Counted from the first letter of the stretch, positions 1-9,617 are shown. The stretch is 54,716 nucleotides of DNA from Flavobacteriaceae bacterium (GCA_947457255.1 CANGUZ010000009.1:1-54716); one strand, 5' to 3'. Program-made: numbers and translations. Notes: generated by a model from the letters alone, not told the origin.

Positions 1-114
1 TAACTTTTATAAATAGTTTTATTTTAAAATAAACCAATAAATGTATTTCTAATGTAGTATAAAAGATTGTTAATTAAACTCTACTTCAAATTATTAAATA
101 TCGAATTGATAAAC

Positions 115-122
115 TAAATTTG
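115..122 (+). promoter_or_regulatory. Promoter -7 box of ribF
   Basis: TAAATTTG matches the Bacteroidota TAnnTTTG -7 element and ends 20 nt before the ribF start. I see no well-placed -33 TTG. The rest of positions 1-142 is AT-rich and shows no other recognisable feature. Confidence 0.5.
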
Positions 123-142
123 TGCTTTTATAAATTACCATT

Positions 143-1072
143 TTGAATATTTTTCATTCTATAGAAACTTTCCGTACCCAAGAAAAAACAATTGTAACAA
201 TTGGTACTTTTGACGGAGTACATATTGGACATCAAAAAATTATTGAAAAGCTACTTGATAATGCTAAAAACACTAATTATAAAAGTGTAATTCTAACTTT
301 TTTCCCACATCCTAGAATGGTTTTACAAGAGCATTCTGAAATAAAATTATTAAACACCATTCACGAGCGGGCAGAACTATTAGAACAAATAGGTCTTGAC
401 TATCTAATCATTCATACTTTTGACAAAACATTCTCTAGACTAACAGCCGAAGAATTTGTTAAAAACATTCTTGTTGACCAACTTAAAATTAAGAAAATCG
501 TCATTGGTTACGATCATAGGTTTGGAAGAAACCGAACAGCGAATATTGAGGATTTAATTCTTTTTGGAGAAAAATATGACTTTGAGGTTGAGCAAATTTC
601 AGCTCAAGAAATAGAAGAAGTATCTATAAGTTCTACAAAAATAAGAAACGCACTTCAAGAAGGTGATGTTGTCCTTGCTAATACCTATTTGGGCTATCCT
701 TATTTTCTTTCAGGAATTGTAAAAGAAGGCAAGCAATTAGGCCGGACTATTGGCTTTCCTACAGCTAATTTAATAATTGAAGAAAATTATAAACTCATCC
801 CAAAAAATGGTGTGTATATTGTTAAAAGTATGCTGCATGACAAAACAGTATATGGTATAATGAATATAGGAACTAATCCAACGGTAAATGGGGAAAAACA
901 ATCAATTGAAGTATATTATTTAGATTTCGATTCAAATCTTTACAATCAAAATATTAAAATCTCGATTCTGAAATATATTCGTGCCGAAGAAAAATTTGAA
1001 TCCTTAGCATTACTCCAGCAACAATTAGAAAAAGACAAAGCTACTGCATTAGCTTTTATAAATACTCTTTAG
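143..1072 (+). CDS. ribF: Bifunctional riboflavin kinase / FAD synthetase
   Basis: This enzyme phosphorylates riboflavin to FMN and then adenylylates FMN to FAD in the cytoplasm. The N-terminal FAD synthetase half shows the nucleotidyltransferase signature GTFDGVHIGHQ (about residues 22-32) and ISSTKIRNAL (about 162-171). The C-terminal riboflavin kinase half shows GRTIGFPTANL (about 199-209). The 309-residue length is normal for RibF. The start is TTG at 143: an in-frame TAA at 131-133 blocks extension, the next ATG is well inside the domain, and homologues begin with a similar short x-F/Y-H-S segment. A -7 box just upstream fits this start. The gene stands alone, with bioB following after about 100 nt under its own promoter. 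Confidence 0.95.
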   Translation: MNIFHSIETFRTQEKTIVTIGTFDGVHIGHQKIIEKLLDNAKNTNYKSVILTFFPHPRMVLQEHSEIKLLNTIHERAELLEQIGLDYLIIHTFDKTFSRLTAEEFVKNILVDQLKIKKIVIGYDHRFGRNRTANIEDLILFGEKYDFEVEQISAQEIEEVSISSTKIRNALQEGDVVLANTYLGYPYFLSGIVKEGKQLGRTIGFPTANLIIEENYKLIPKNGVYIVKSMLHDKTVYGIMNIGTNPTVNGEKQSIEVYYLDFDSNLYNQNIKISILKYIRAEEKFESLALLQQQLEKDKATALAFINTL

Positions 1073-1120
1073 CTAACAATAATTTTTAGCAATTCGTGTC
1101 GTATTTAGATATTTTGAATA

Positions 1121-1151
1121 TTGTTATATTAGAACTATTTAACTACTTTTG
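1121..1151 (+). promoter_or_regulatory. Promoter of bioB
   Basis: TTG at 1121-1123 is followed after 20 nt by TACTTTTG at 1144-1151, a full match to the Flavobacterium TTG-N(17-23)-TAnnTTTG consensus. The -7 box overlaps an upstream in-frame TTG at 1149, so transcription should begin near 1158 and that TTG cannot be the translation start. Confidence 0.7.
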
Positions 1152-1172
1152 AAGCTTTATAAAAATGCTACT

Positions 1173-2258
1173 ATGAGTATTACAAAACACAATTGGACTA
1201 AAGACGAAATCATATCTATTTATAACAAACCTTTAATGGATTTGCTCTACGAAGCGGCTTCTGTACATAGAGAGCATCACGATCCAAATGTTGTTCAGGT
1301 TTCTACTCTTTTGTCTATAAAAACTGGTGGTTGTCCTGAGGATTGTGGCTATTGCCCTCAAGCAGCAAGATACCACACAGAAATAGAAGGTAACGATTTA
1401 ATGTCTGTAAATCAGGTAAAAGCACAGGCGTTACGAGCAAAATCAAATGGTTCTTCACGTGTTTGTATGGGAGCGGCTTGGAGAAATGTAAAAGACGGTC
1501 CTGAATTTGATCAAGTTTTAGAAATGGTTCGTACCATTAATAAACTAGATATGGAAGTATGTTGCACACTTGGAATGATTACTGAAAATCAAGCGCAACG
1601 TCTTGCCGAAGCAGGATTATATGCCTACAACCACAATTTAGATACCTCTGAAGAATATTATAAAGAAGTAATTTCAACTAGAGGATTTGAAGATCGTTTA
1701 CAGACTATTGAAAACGTTCGTAAAACTAATGTAACTGTATGTAGCGGAGGAATCATTGGTATGGGAGAAGCTATAGAAGATAGAGCAGGAATGTTAGTAG
1801 CACTTTCTACACTAAATCCACAGCCTGAATCAGTACCAATAAATGCCTTAGTTGCTGTTGAAGGCACTCCTCTTGAAGATGAAAAGCCAGTAGAAATTTG
1901 GGAAATGATTCGAATGGTTGCAACCACTAGAATCATTATGCCAGAAACCCAAGTTCGTCTTTCGGCAGGAAGGATGAATATGAGTCGCGAAGGACAGGCT
2001 ATGTGTTTCTTTGCTGGAGCAAATTCTATTTTTGCAGGAGATAAATTACTAACAACACCAAATCCAGATGTAAACGAAGACATGAAAATGTTTGAAACAT
2101 TAGGTCTTATTCCTCAAAAACCTTTTATAAAAATAATGCAACCTACTACTGTAGAAGCCTCTGATTCTCAATTTTTACCTTTAGGCGAAAAACCGAAATG
2201 GTCGAGACCTGACCATAAAATTGAAAGAAATTTGGAAGCATCAATCAAAGGAAAATAA
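1173..2258 (+). CDS. bioB: Biotin synthase (radical SAM)
   Basis: BioB inserts sulfur into dethiobiotin to form biotin, the last step of the pathway. The radical-SAM cluster motif CPEDCGYC gives the CxxxCxxC cysteines at about residues 54, 58 and 61. Other conserved stretches are VCMGAAWR, YNHNLDTS and RLSAGRMNMS. The reading frame can be opened at TTG 1149, but that codon lies in the promoter -7 box, so I place the start at ATG 1173 (361 residues). bioB sits apart from bioF, bioD and bioA, which lie 6-11 kb away on the other strand, so the pathway is split into two transcription units. A strong hairpin terminator follows the stop codon. Confidence 0.96.
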   Translation: MSITKHNWTKDEIISIYNKPLMDLLYEAASVHREHHDPNVVQVSTLLSIKTGGCPEDCGYCPQAARYHTEIEGNDLMSVNQVKAQALRAKSNGSSRVCMGAAWRNVKDGPEFDQVLEMVRTINKLDMEVCCTLGMITENQAQRLAEAGLYAYNHNLDTSEEYYKEVISTRGFEDRLQTIENVRKTNVTVCSGGIIGMGEAIEDRAGMLVALSTLNPQPESVPINALVAVEGTPLEDEKPVEIWEMIRMVATTRIIMPETQVRLSAGRMNMSREGQAMCFFAGANSIFAGDKLLTTPNPDVNEDMKMFETLGLIPQKPFIKIMQPTTVEASDSQFLPLGEKPKWSRPDHKIERNLEASIKGK

Positions 2259-2263
2259 AAATA

Positions 2264-2298
2264 AAAATCCCATCTAGTAAATTTACTGATGGGATTTT
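2264..2298. terminator. Bidirectional terminator, bioB / T9SS protein
   Basis: An 11-bp perfect stem (AAAATCCCATC at 2264-2274 with GATGGGATTTT at 2288-2298) encloses a loop that is itself nearly palindromic (AGTAAATTTACT). T-runs lie on both sides, so it can end bioB on the + strand and the convergent gene on the - strand. Confidence 0.85.
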
Positions 2299-2318
2299 TT
2301 ATTCGTTAAATGCTGCTA

Positions 2319-5300
2319 TCAAAAAATTATCTTTTTAGAAATTACTTGACCGTTTTCTAAAACTACTTTAATAATTAATGCTTGTTGAAAGGCTTTAATT
2401 TCTTTAATATTTAATTCTCTAAAATCAACGTTGTCTTTATAGTATATCTCTCTTCCTAAAATATCATAAACTGCAACACTTTTAATATCTTCTTTATTCG
2501 ATTTAACTTTAATCTGAGCATTGCTAGTAGCAACTATAACATTGTTTTTTGAATTATTAAAATCATTAATTCCTAGAGAAGTTTTTGTATATCGCAATAC
2601 AAATCGATTGTCAAATCTTCCTGCATTACTAGTAAAAACATAAGGTTCTTTTCTTAAATCATGAATACTATTTAGCAGTTTATCTTCTAAAAAAATATCT
2701 TGATTTTCTTTATTAAAAATCCCATCAACAAAAGCAATTCCTATTTTATAAGTGCTTGCTGATGGCGCACTATTTGAGGGCTTGGCTGGAATAACTATTC
2801 CAAGTGAAACCCTATCCTTATTATCAAAAGGCATTGGTCGACCTTGAATAATTTGTGGTTCAGTATCAATTAAAGAATAGATATTTAAATTAGAGTCTAA
2901 ATTAATTTTAGCATCATACATTCTGTCTTTTTCAATAGTAGCGTCTTTATCATAACCCACTAAAGTCCTTATAGAACTTCCTGTGTCGTTTGTTATGTCA
3001 AGCCATATCCTACTTGGTTTTGAAGCATTAGAAGTTCTGAAAAAATTAGAATTATTATAACCCTTATTCCTCATCGAATTATTAAAGGTTATGTTTCCAG
3101 AAGTTACTGTTGGACTATGATTCATCGTTACAAAAAATCCTTGCCCTGCTGCAATTTTTCCATTAAAAGCTTGAGGTCCAGTTGAAGGCCCTAATTTATT
3201 CCAAAAAACATAATCACTTGCGGTATAGGTCAATACGAAACCATTGTAAAATGATTGTCCGTTTGAAGCAGAAATTGCTGTGCCGTGAGACCATAACTTA
3301 ACATGACCTTCTATGTTTGTATTGACTGTTAAAAAAGTATCCGCATCTACTGCTGATGCGTACGGATTACCTATTAAATTATAATTATCATTATCTTTAT
3401 TGACAGTCAATGTTGTGCTTCCGCTTAAATAAGTATAATCAGGTCCGTCGTATGTACTACTTTCAATTCCAACATTAATAACTCCATTATTAACTACTCC
3501 GCTTCCGTGAGCTGTATCATTTGTAAAAGTAGCGGTTACGGTATCTAAACCTCTTATAATATATCCTTTCCCTGGTAACATTGTGTCTCCATAGCAAGCT
3601 AACCAACCTCCAAAATTACTGGCATAAGGTCTAAGAATAGTAGGTATCCATTTATATATTAACCATGAGGCAGGACTTACTTGAGCTACCGGAAAATTAG
3701 AAACGGGTGAGGACCAATAGATATAATCTGTACTTCTAAGAATTGTTGGAGTACGTTGCATAGAAATGATTCCTGTATTTACACCATTATCATCTATTTG
3801 CACCAAGCTACCATTGTTTTGTACAATTAAATTACCCCCCAAGTTTACTGTAAGGTCATATTGAATGTTGATGTAATCATTTGGATTAATTACTGCGGTA
3901 TAAGGTGAATTGACTACTAAACTACAAGCATCAAAACTTCCATGAGTTGCTGTATTGAATGCTCCATTAATTATAGCGAGTTTTCCAATTGCAGGAGCTG
4001 AAATTGCATTACTTGCATCTCGCCAATCTACTCCATTCCATGTAACTCCGCCGCCATCAGTTATTTTAACAGCACTCGTGGCTGCAAAACAGGTATTTGT
4101 GTTCTCTCGAATTTGACAATAATACTGATAATTAATAACCCCGGAAATATTAGATATTGACAAGTTAAGCGTTGAAGTTCCACTATAAATTCCTCCATCT
4201 GAAAGAGCTGTCCAATCTGTAACTGCTGGAGCTGGAGCTGAAACATACCATTGATAAGCTAACTCTTTTAAGTCTCCCGGATCATTGTATCCTTCTGTTC
4301 CTGCTACCACAAGACTAGTAGATTTACAACTCGGAGTATATAATGGATTTAAAGTAACTGTTGGAGCTAATTTTGGATTTGCAGGAAATGACCCCAAATT
4401 GGCACATGATTCAGTTCCTGAAATACTCCAATCAGCAGCATTATAAGTTGTAGTAGGACCAACTGCTGTTAAATTTCTCAACACTGAATATCCTGTTTCA
4501 TTTGGAGTAATTACTCTATCAATGATTTCATTGTTTTTAGTTAGGTAAATACCGTCATTAGCATTTGTTCCGTTTCCGAAAAAATTAACTGTTGCAACAC
4601 TTGTACAAGGAGATTCACTAGGTGTATTGTTTCCAAGATTATAAACTATGACTCCTCCGGCGGGAATGGTTCCAGTAATGTTTATTGTTCTGTTAACGCC
4701 ATTAAATACACCGTCTTTATCATTATCAATCTCAATTCTATACGTTGGATTTGCTGCGTTTAGAGTTATTGCAGTATTGGTAGGGTTGTATAACTCTAGA
4801 TAAAAACCATTCCCTGCATTTGTATCAAATACTTCTGAAATAATTAAATCATTAAATGTTCCTCCAACACCATCACAACTTGTTTTATCTTCTTTGATAA
4901 TTGAATAAGCAGTTGGTAGTCCTGCACAAAGAGCAGCATTAGTAACTATTAGATTTCCTGTTACTGCACTTGGAGGAACTTTAACTACTAATTGAGTAGC
5001 AGAACTAGAGACCGGAATCGCTGCAAAACCAGCAAAAGTGGCAGTTGCACCTGATAGCCCTGAGGCCGCATTTATGGTTACTTCAGTTCCAATAGGAGCC
5101 ATATTTGGAGTTATACTTGTTATAGCTACAGCCGTACATCCTGCAAGAATATTTATTGTGTAATCTTCGACTTCTCCATCAAATGCAGTAGAACACTCAT
5201 TAATTCCTAAATCATATGACGCAGTTATACGCATTCTTGTAGTGCCCAAAACGGCATTAGCTGGTATAGTAATACTTAATGGACAAGAAAATAAAACACC

Positions 5301-7367
5301 ATTTGCTACATTAGTAGCACTTCCTAAATTAAAAGATTCGCCAGCATCTGTAAAAAGACCGTTCTTATTAAAATCAATCCAAGCATAACCATCTACTTCA
5401 TAGTTGCCCGCTGTGTTTACATTCACCGAAAGAGGATAGGTTAATCCTGCAGTTAAGTTGGTAGAAATAGCAGTGTAATCGCTATATCCTGATGGTTTAG
5501 CACTAGAATTATTTATGGTGTTTAATATAACATTTGTTACTGAGGTGGGAAATGCTGTCGTTCCGCTTGACGTACAATAAACAAGATTTGGTGTTGCACA
5601 TATTTCAACTCCATTACTCCACTCAGTTCCACGACGAACAAAAAGTCTATAACAATAACTAAGCCCATTTGTTAGACCGGTTATTGTAACATTAGTTCCA
5701 GCACCTTTATAAACCACCTGATTGGAACCACTGTAAATACTATTTGCCGTATAAGCAGTTCCGTCTCCAGTCGGCGTAAAGGAAACTGTTCCTTGATTGG
5801 CAACTATTAAATATTGATAACTGCAAATTGAAACACTTGCAACATTTGTCCATGAAACAAATGATTGATTGTTTCCTACAGTTGCAGACAAACTCGTAAC
5901 TTCAGGCATATCTGTAGTAACATTTGTAATTCTCCAAGAACCTCCCAAATTTACACCAGAACTCCATCCTGTTGCTGTATTTCCTCTGTAAGCAACCACT
6001 GTAAAAGAGTAGTTTGTAGCATTGGTAAGTCCTGTGACTAAAACCGAAGTTCCAACTCCTTTGTAAACACATCTTCCTAATGATGCAGTTACTAATGAGG
6101 CTAGAGAAAAATTTGAGTTTGCAGTATAAGCTGAGGCATTACCTGCAGTTCCTGATGCTGGAGCAGTTCCGCCAGGAAGTACAAAAACCATATATCCATC
6201 TGGAGCTGCTCCACCTGAAGAAGCTGTCCAAGATAAATCAACACTTGTATTATTAAAACAAGACGTTAAATTTGTAGGATTATTTGGTGGAGTATTTGTT
6301 ACTGTTAAACTTGCAGTATTAGAAATTTCATTTGTGCACGGAGCTGTACCAGTAACTATACATCTGTATAAATACCCACTCATTCCAAGTGAAGCCGCTG
6401 TTACAGTCATTGTTGCAGTAAGGACATTTGAATAAGGAGGTCCGTTAACCAAATTTGTAAAACCGCTTCCCGTATCTACTTGCCATTGGTAACTTACTCC
6501 GGCTGAAGCTACTACGGCGAAAGTAGTATTTGTACCATCTGTAATAGCTCTGTTTGTTGGTTGAGTTGTAATTGATAATAAAGGGTTTATAGTAATTAAA
6601 CCTGTATTCATATCTGTTGCACTCCAACATCCAGCATTGAATGCTCTTACATATATTGTTCCTGTGCTATTCAAGATATAATCTGAAGAAGTTGGATTTG
6701 ACAAACTGTTTCCTAAAGAAGTTGTTTGCCAATAATATCCTGGCGCAAAACTTAACGTAGCTGGACCACAAGATGAATAGGAAGAAACCGTTATTAACCC
6801 TGGGGGAGAAGGAGGAGGAGATAAACAATTCCCTTGAACTGTAACATCATCTATTCTATAATTACCAAAATTAGTTGAGGCTGCAGACCACCTTAATCTT
6901 AGGTTTGCAACACCTTCAGCAGCTACTGGCAAAGCAATTCTTGAGCCTGAATTGACTAAATCCCAAGCATTTCCAGCTTGAGCATAGGTGTAAGTTGCTG
7001 GATTCCAAGCTACACCATCGGAACTCCATTCAAAAGTAATAACTCCATTAAATGAAGATGTGCCTCGACCACCCCATAAAATTGTAATAGAATTATAACC
7101 TACTGTTGATAAATTATTAGAATAAGTTAAAGTATGTACCGCTCCATTTGTTCCCGTGCCACTAAAAAACGCATTTGCTCCTGCTGAAAAACCTGAGTAA
7201 GTAGATGACACAGAAGCCAAACTTCCGTTCCAACCATTAGTCGTATTAGAACTAATCCAACCTGAAGGCAAAGTTGTTGTTGAACCAAAATTTTCAGAAA
7301 AAATTGTAGTTTGCCCCCAACCAACTACCGAAAACAATATCAGAAAAAAAAGTAATTTTATTTTCAT
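2319..7367 (-). CDS. Giant secreted multidomain protein with T9SS sorting domain
   Basis: The 1682-residue protein begins with a Sec signal peptide (hydrophobic LLFFLILFSVVGWG, cleavage near residue 18-19). Rough order of regions: a jelly-roll-like N-terminal region to about 180; an Ig-like segment (about 260-355); two fibronectin type III-like segments (about 360-480 and 490-595); a GEVED-type domain containing FDGEVEDYTINI (about 650-745); an IPT/TIG-like segment (about 750-825); and a lamin-tail-like segment starting LIISEVFDTNAGNGFYLELY (about 835-940). The last 240 residues contain RIWLDITND, LVGYDKDAT and IIQGRPMPF and end in a lysine-rich tail, matching what is usually called a type C T9SS sorting domain. 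The composition is rich in Thr, Ser, Asn and Gly. It is probably a cell-surface or extracellular adhesin-like protein; no catalytic domain is recognisable and the ligand is unknown. Confidence 0.85.
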   Translation of the reverse strand: MKIKLLFFLILFSVVGWGQTTIFSENFGSTTTLPSGWISSNTTNGWNGSLASVSSTYSGFSAGANAFFSGTGTNGAVHTLTYSNNLSTVGYNSITILWGGRGTSSFNGVITFEWSSDGVAWNPATYTYAQAGNAWDLVNSGSRIALPVAAEGVANLRLRWSAASTNFGNYRIDDVTVQGNCLSPPPSPPGLITVSSYSSCGPATLSFAPGYYWQTTSLGNSLSNPTSSDYILNSTGTIYVRAFNAGCWSATDMNTGLITINPLLSITTQPTNRAITDGTNTTFAVVASAGVSYQWQVDTGSGFTNLVNGPPYSNVLTATMTVTAASLGMSGYLYRCIVTGTAPCTNEISNTASLTVTNTPPNNPTNLTSCFNNTSVDLSWTASSGGAAPDGYMVFVLPGGTAPASGTAGNASAYTANSNFSLASLVTASLGRCVYKGVGTSVLVTGLTNATNYSFTVVAYRGNTATGWSSGVNLGGSWRITNVTTDMPEVTSLSATVGNNQSFVSWTNVASVSICSYQYLIVANQGTVSFTPTGDGTAYTANSIYSGSNQVVYKGAGTNVTITGLTNGLSYCYRLFVRRGTEWSNGVEICATPNLVYCTSSGTTAFPTSVTNVILNTINNSSAKPSGYSDYTAISTNLTAGLTYPLSVNVNTAGNYEVDGYAWIDFNKNGLFTDAGESFNLGSATNVANGVLFSCPLSITIPANAVLGTTRMRITASYDLGINECSTAFDGEVEDYTINILAGCTAVAITSITPNMAPIGTEVTINAASGLSGATATFAGFAAIPVSSSATQLVVKVPPSAVTGNLIVTNAALCAGLPTAYSIIKEDKTSCDGVGGTFNDLIISEVFDTNAGNGFYLELYNPTNTAITLNAANPTYRIEIDNDKDGVFNGVNRTINITGTIPAGGVIVYNLGNNTPSESPCTSVATVNFFGNGTNANDGIYLTKNNEIIDRVITPNETGYSVLRNLTAVGPTTTYNAADWSISGTESCANLGSFPANPKLAPTVTLNPLYTPSCKSTSLVVAGTEGYNDPGDLKELAYQWYVSAPAPAVTDWTALSDGGIYSGTSTLNLSISNISGVINYQYYCQIRENTNTCFAATSAVKITDGGGVTWNGVDWRDASNAISAPAIGKLAIINGAFNTATHGSFDACSLVVNSPYTAVINPNDYINIQYDLTVNLGGNLIVQNNGSLVQIDDNGVNTGIISMQRTPTILRSTDYIYWSSPVSNFPVAQVSPASWLIYKWIPTILRPYASNFGGWLACYGDTMLPGKGYIIRGLDTVTATFTNDTAHGSGVVNNGVINVGIESSTYDGPDYTYLSGSTTLTVNKDNDNYNLIGNPYASAVDADTFLTVNTNIEGHVKLWSHGTAISASNGQSFYNGFVLTYTASDYVFWNKLGPSTGPQAFNGKIAAGQGFFVTMNHSPTVTSGNITFNNSMRNKGYNNSNFFRTSNASKPSRIWLDITNDTGSSIRTLVGYDKDATIEKDRMYDAKINLDSNLNIYSLIDTEPQIIQGRPMPFDNKDRVSLGIVIPAKPSNSAPSASTYKIGIAFVDGIFNKENQDIFLEDKLLNSIHDLRKEPYVFTSNAGRFDNRFVLRYTKTSLGINDFNNSKNNVIVATSNAQIKVKSNKEDIKSVAVYDILGREIYYKDNVDFRELNIKEIKAFQQALIIKVVLENGQVISKKIIF

Positions 7368-7501
7368 TTTATAACATAGTGTTTCATATAATTAAAACTA
7401 CCTAAATTATTTATTTTAATATTTAACATTAAACATACGTAAAAACCTCATTTTTGAACATACAAAAACAAGGCGTAGCCTATTTAGTAAACTTGGGAAG
7501 T

Positions 7502-7509
7502 CAAATTTA
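7502..7509 (-). promoter_or_regulatory. Candidate -7 box for the giant T9SS protein
   Basis: TAAATTTG on the - strand would give a leader of about 130 nt. No good -33 TTG is present, so this is a weak call. Confidence 0.3.
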
Positions 7510-7816
7510 GTTTTAATTTCCTTAATCTCAGTCATTTTACTTTATTTAATTGTTAACAAATATGTTAAATTCACGTTTCCCAATAAAATTAAAAACAATG
7601 TAATATATAAATATCGCTCATTTTTACAATTTTTTCAACAAAAACAAAACAAATAATTAATCTGTTTTAAAGGTAAAAAAACTATAAAAATCAATACATT
7701 CTAGCAGAGTCTAATAAAAATGTTGTATTTTAAACAAAAGCAAGTTCGGTTGTAACTAAAAATTAAAATCTAGTAATGAAAGATTTAATAAGTAAAAAAA
7801 ACAAGAAATGAAAAAC

Positions 7817-7838
7817 ATAAGAAACATCTTATTTTTTT
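7817..7838 (+). terminator. Terminator-like hairpin with no gene upstream
   Basis: A 6-bp stem (ATAAGA/TCTTAT) with a 4-nt loop is followed directly by seven T residues. No + strand gene precedes it, so it could end a short unannotated transcript or be chance in AT-rich DNA. Confidence 0.3.
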
Positions 7839-7890
7839 AATTTTCCTAAATCTCGTTTAATTAAAATTTCAATACCAATCTGTTTTCAGC

Positions 7891-7898
7891 TATTTTTG
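7891..7898 (+). promoter_or_regulatory. Promoter -7 box of recX
   Basis: TATTTTTG (TAnnTTTG) ends 20 nt before the recX ATG. No clear -33 element is visible. Confidence 0.5.
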
Positions 7899-7918
7899 TA
7901 TATCAAAAATTTCGTGCA

Positions 7919-8389
7919 ATGCAAAAAACTCATTCCCTTACAGAAGCTCAAAAAAAGTTAGAGCATTATTGCGCTTATCAGGAACGATGTCATGAGGATG
8001 TTATAAAAAAATCTAGAGAGTTATTACTTTCTCCGTCAGAAATTGATGAGGTAGTTGTTTATCTTATACAAAACAATTTCTTAAACGAAGAACGCTTTGC
8101 CTGTAGTTTTGCAAGAGGGAAACACCGTATTAAATATTGGGGTAAAATTAGAATCGTAAACGAATTAAAATTTAGAAATATCTCTACCTACAATATCAAC
8201 AAAGCTTTAAAAGAAATTACTCAGGAGGAATACTCGCAAAGTTTTAATTTTATAGCTGATCGGTTTTGGGAAAGTTTAAAAGAGCCTAATCCTTTAAAAA
8301 AAAGTAAGAAATTTTGTGATTATCTACTTAGAAAAGGATTTGAAAGCAATCTAGTTTACGAAAAAGTTAAAGAATTAGAACCTTCTTAA
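7919..8389 (+). CDS. recX: RecX-family regulator of RecA
   Basis: RecX proteins bind RecA filaments and modulate recombination and SOS activity. The 156-residue length and helical three-repeat pattern fit the family. Typical RecX features are the YLIQNNFLNEERFACSFARG segment (about residues 48-67), followed by GKIRIVNELKFRNIS and, near the end, CDYLLRKGFE. The ATG start has a -7 box about 20 nt upstream. The 3' end meets the convergent ketoacyl synthase gene with only 3 nt between stop codons. No recA is in the window. Confidence 0.88.
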   Translation: MQKTHSLTEAQKKLEHYCAYQERCHEDVIKKSRELLLSPSEIDEVVVYLIQNNFLNEERFACSFARGKHRIKYWGKIRIVNELKFRNISTYNINKALKEITQEEYSQSFNFIADRFWESLKEPNPLKKSKKFCDYLLRKGFESNLVYEKVKELEPS

Positions 8390-8392
8390 AAA

Positions 8393-9559
8393 TCAGATAG
8401 ACAACAAAATACTCACTGCATTACCACCAAAACCAACCGCATTTATCAAAACTTTTTTTATAGCTTTTCGTTTTGGTTGTTTTGTTGCAAAAGGAACTCC
8501 AATAAATTGTTGGTGTTGCATCATCAAGATAGCCATTTCAATGTTTAACATACCTGAAGCTCCAAAAGTGTGACCAATTTTCCATTTGTTTGTAGTAAGC
8601 ATGGGTAAGTCAGTTCCGAAAACTTTTTGAATCGCTTTGAATTCTGTTTTATCTCCTGCTATAGTTCCTGGTGCATGCATTACAATTACATCAACATCTG
8701 AAACTTTAGTGTCATTTAATGCCATTTTCATGGATTTTTGAAAACAAATTGCTTCTGTTGAAATAGAAATATTATGCTCTAAAATTTCGGTCGCATAACC
8801 AATCCCTTCTATATAAGCCAGCGCATTAGGTGATTTACCTATTTCTAAACAACAAATCGCTGCGCCTTCTCCGAGAATTAAAGAGCTTTGCTTTTTCTCT
8901 AAATCGAAAGCGCGACATGGCCATTGCTCTTGATTGCTTCCGTTTAAAGTAGCATAAATCTTTAATGCTTGCATTTGAGCAATTGTAAAACTCGTTAATG
9001 GCGCTTCACTTCCTCCTACTAAAAATTTATTAGCCATTCCAGCACGAAGCCAAGCGACTCCGTTTAGCAAAGCATGCAATGCAGTTGAGCAGGTAATAGA
9101 GTGTGAAATTTCTGGTCCTTGACATTGCAAATCATGTGCTACCCAAGAGGAAATATTTCCTAAAGTGGTGGTTGGCGAGGCTAAAGTTTGTGCTTTTCCT
9201 GTTTCAAGAAATTCTTTATGGTGTTTCTCAAACAATTCTGTTGCGCCTCTTGACGATCCTATATTCACTCCAAAAACATCTTTGATTGACCATCCAGCCT
9301 GAGTAACCGCTTTACGAGATGCTGCCATTGCATATAAAACAGATGCATCTAATGATTTGTATTTGATGTCGTCATTTTTTAAATTTTCGACCTCTTTTTT
9401 GCTGTCAAAATCTAAAACTGCTACATACGCTTTATAATTATTGAATTCTTTCTTTACAAAACAATGCTGGTGGGTCAAATAATTGTTCCAAATAGTTTCA
9501 GAATTATTTCCTAATGGAGAAATTGTTGCGATTGACGTAATAGAAATAGTTTTAGACAA
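8393..9559 (-). CDS. Beta-ketoacyl synthase of the biotin operon
   Basis: This is a 388-residue FabF-like condensing enzyme. The Cys-His-His triad is present: Cys157 in SITCSTALHAL, His295 in VMHAPGTIAGD and His330 in KWKIGHTFGASG. The second histidine loop differs from the usual HGTxTxxGD but has the same length, so His295 aligns. The start is TTG at 9559. It follows bioA by 32 nt and also has its own promoter overlapping the bioA 3' end. The location suggests a role in making the pimeloyl precursor or another acyl chain feeding BioF, since no bioC, bioH, bioG or bioW is nearby; that role is inference. It could instead be a general fatty-acid or secondary-lipid condensing enzyme. Confidence 0.82.
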   Translation of the reverse strand: MSKTISITSIATISPLGNNSETIWNNYLTHQHCFVKKEFNNYKAYVAVLDFDSKKEVENLKNDDIKYKSLDASVLYAMAASRKAVTQAGWSIKDVFGVNIGSSRGATELFEKHHKEFLETGKAQTLASPTTTLGNISSWVAHDLQCQGPEISHSITCSTALHALLNGVAWLRAGMANKFLVGGSEAPLTSFTIAQMQALKIYATLNGSNQEQWPCRAFDLEKKQSSLILGEGAAICCLEIGKSPNALAYIEGIGYATEILEHNISISTEAICFQKSMKMALNDTKVSDVDVIVMHAPGTIAGDKTEFKAIQKVFGTDLPMLTTNKWKIGHTFGASGMLNIEMAILMMQHQQFIGVPFATKQPKRKAIKKVLINAVGFGGNAVSILLSI

Positions 9560-9586
9560 AGTAGTGTTTTCTATATTTTAATTGAA

Positions 9587-9617
9587 CAAATTTAAACTAT
9601 TTCCAATGCTTTTTCAA
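9587..9617 (-). promoter_or_regulatory. Internal promoter for the ketoacyl synthase gene
   Basis: On the - strand, TTG (9617-9615), 20 nt, then TAAATTTG (9594-9587) match the Flavobacterium consensus. The element overlaps the last codons of bioA and would start transcription about 20 nt before the TTG start codon. Confidence 0.5.

Larger units (their letters stand above)
7368..7918. other. 551-bp AT-rich region without a recognisable gene
   Basis: This gap separates two divergent genes. It holds candidate -7 boxes for both (7502-7509 on the - strand, 7891-7898 on the + strand). It also holds a small terminator-like hairpin on the + strand: ATAAGA, loop AACA, TCTTAT at 7817-7832, followed by a T-run. 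A tiny frame beginning MKNIRNILFF (from 7808) looks like the start of a signal peptide but stops at once. I see no coding frame or known RNA family here. Confidence 0.5.

Noticed and set aside
1..142. FMN riboswitch ahead of ribF
   Set aside because: The leader after the -7 box is only about 14 nt, and none of the conserved FMN-element sequences is present.
1149..1172. Longer start for bioB at TTG 1149
   Set aside because: The codon is part of a consensus -7 box; the ATG at 1173 fits both promoter and family.
8393..9559. Ketoacyl synthase as an inactive chain-length factor
   Set aside because: The active-site Cys157 and both histidines are present at aligned positions, so it should be catalytically competent.
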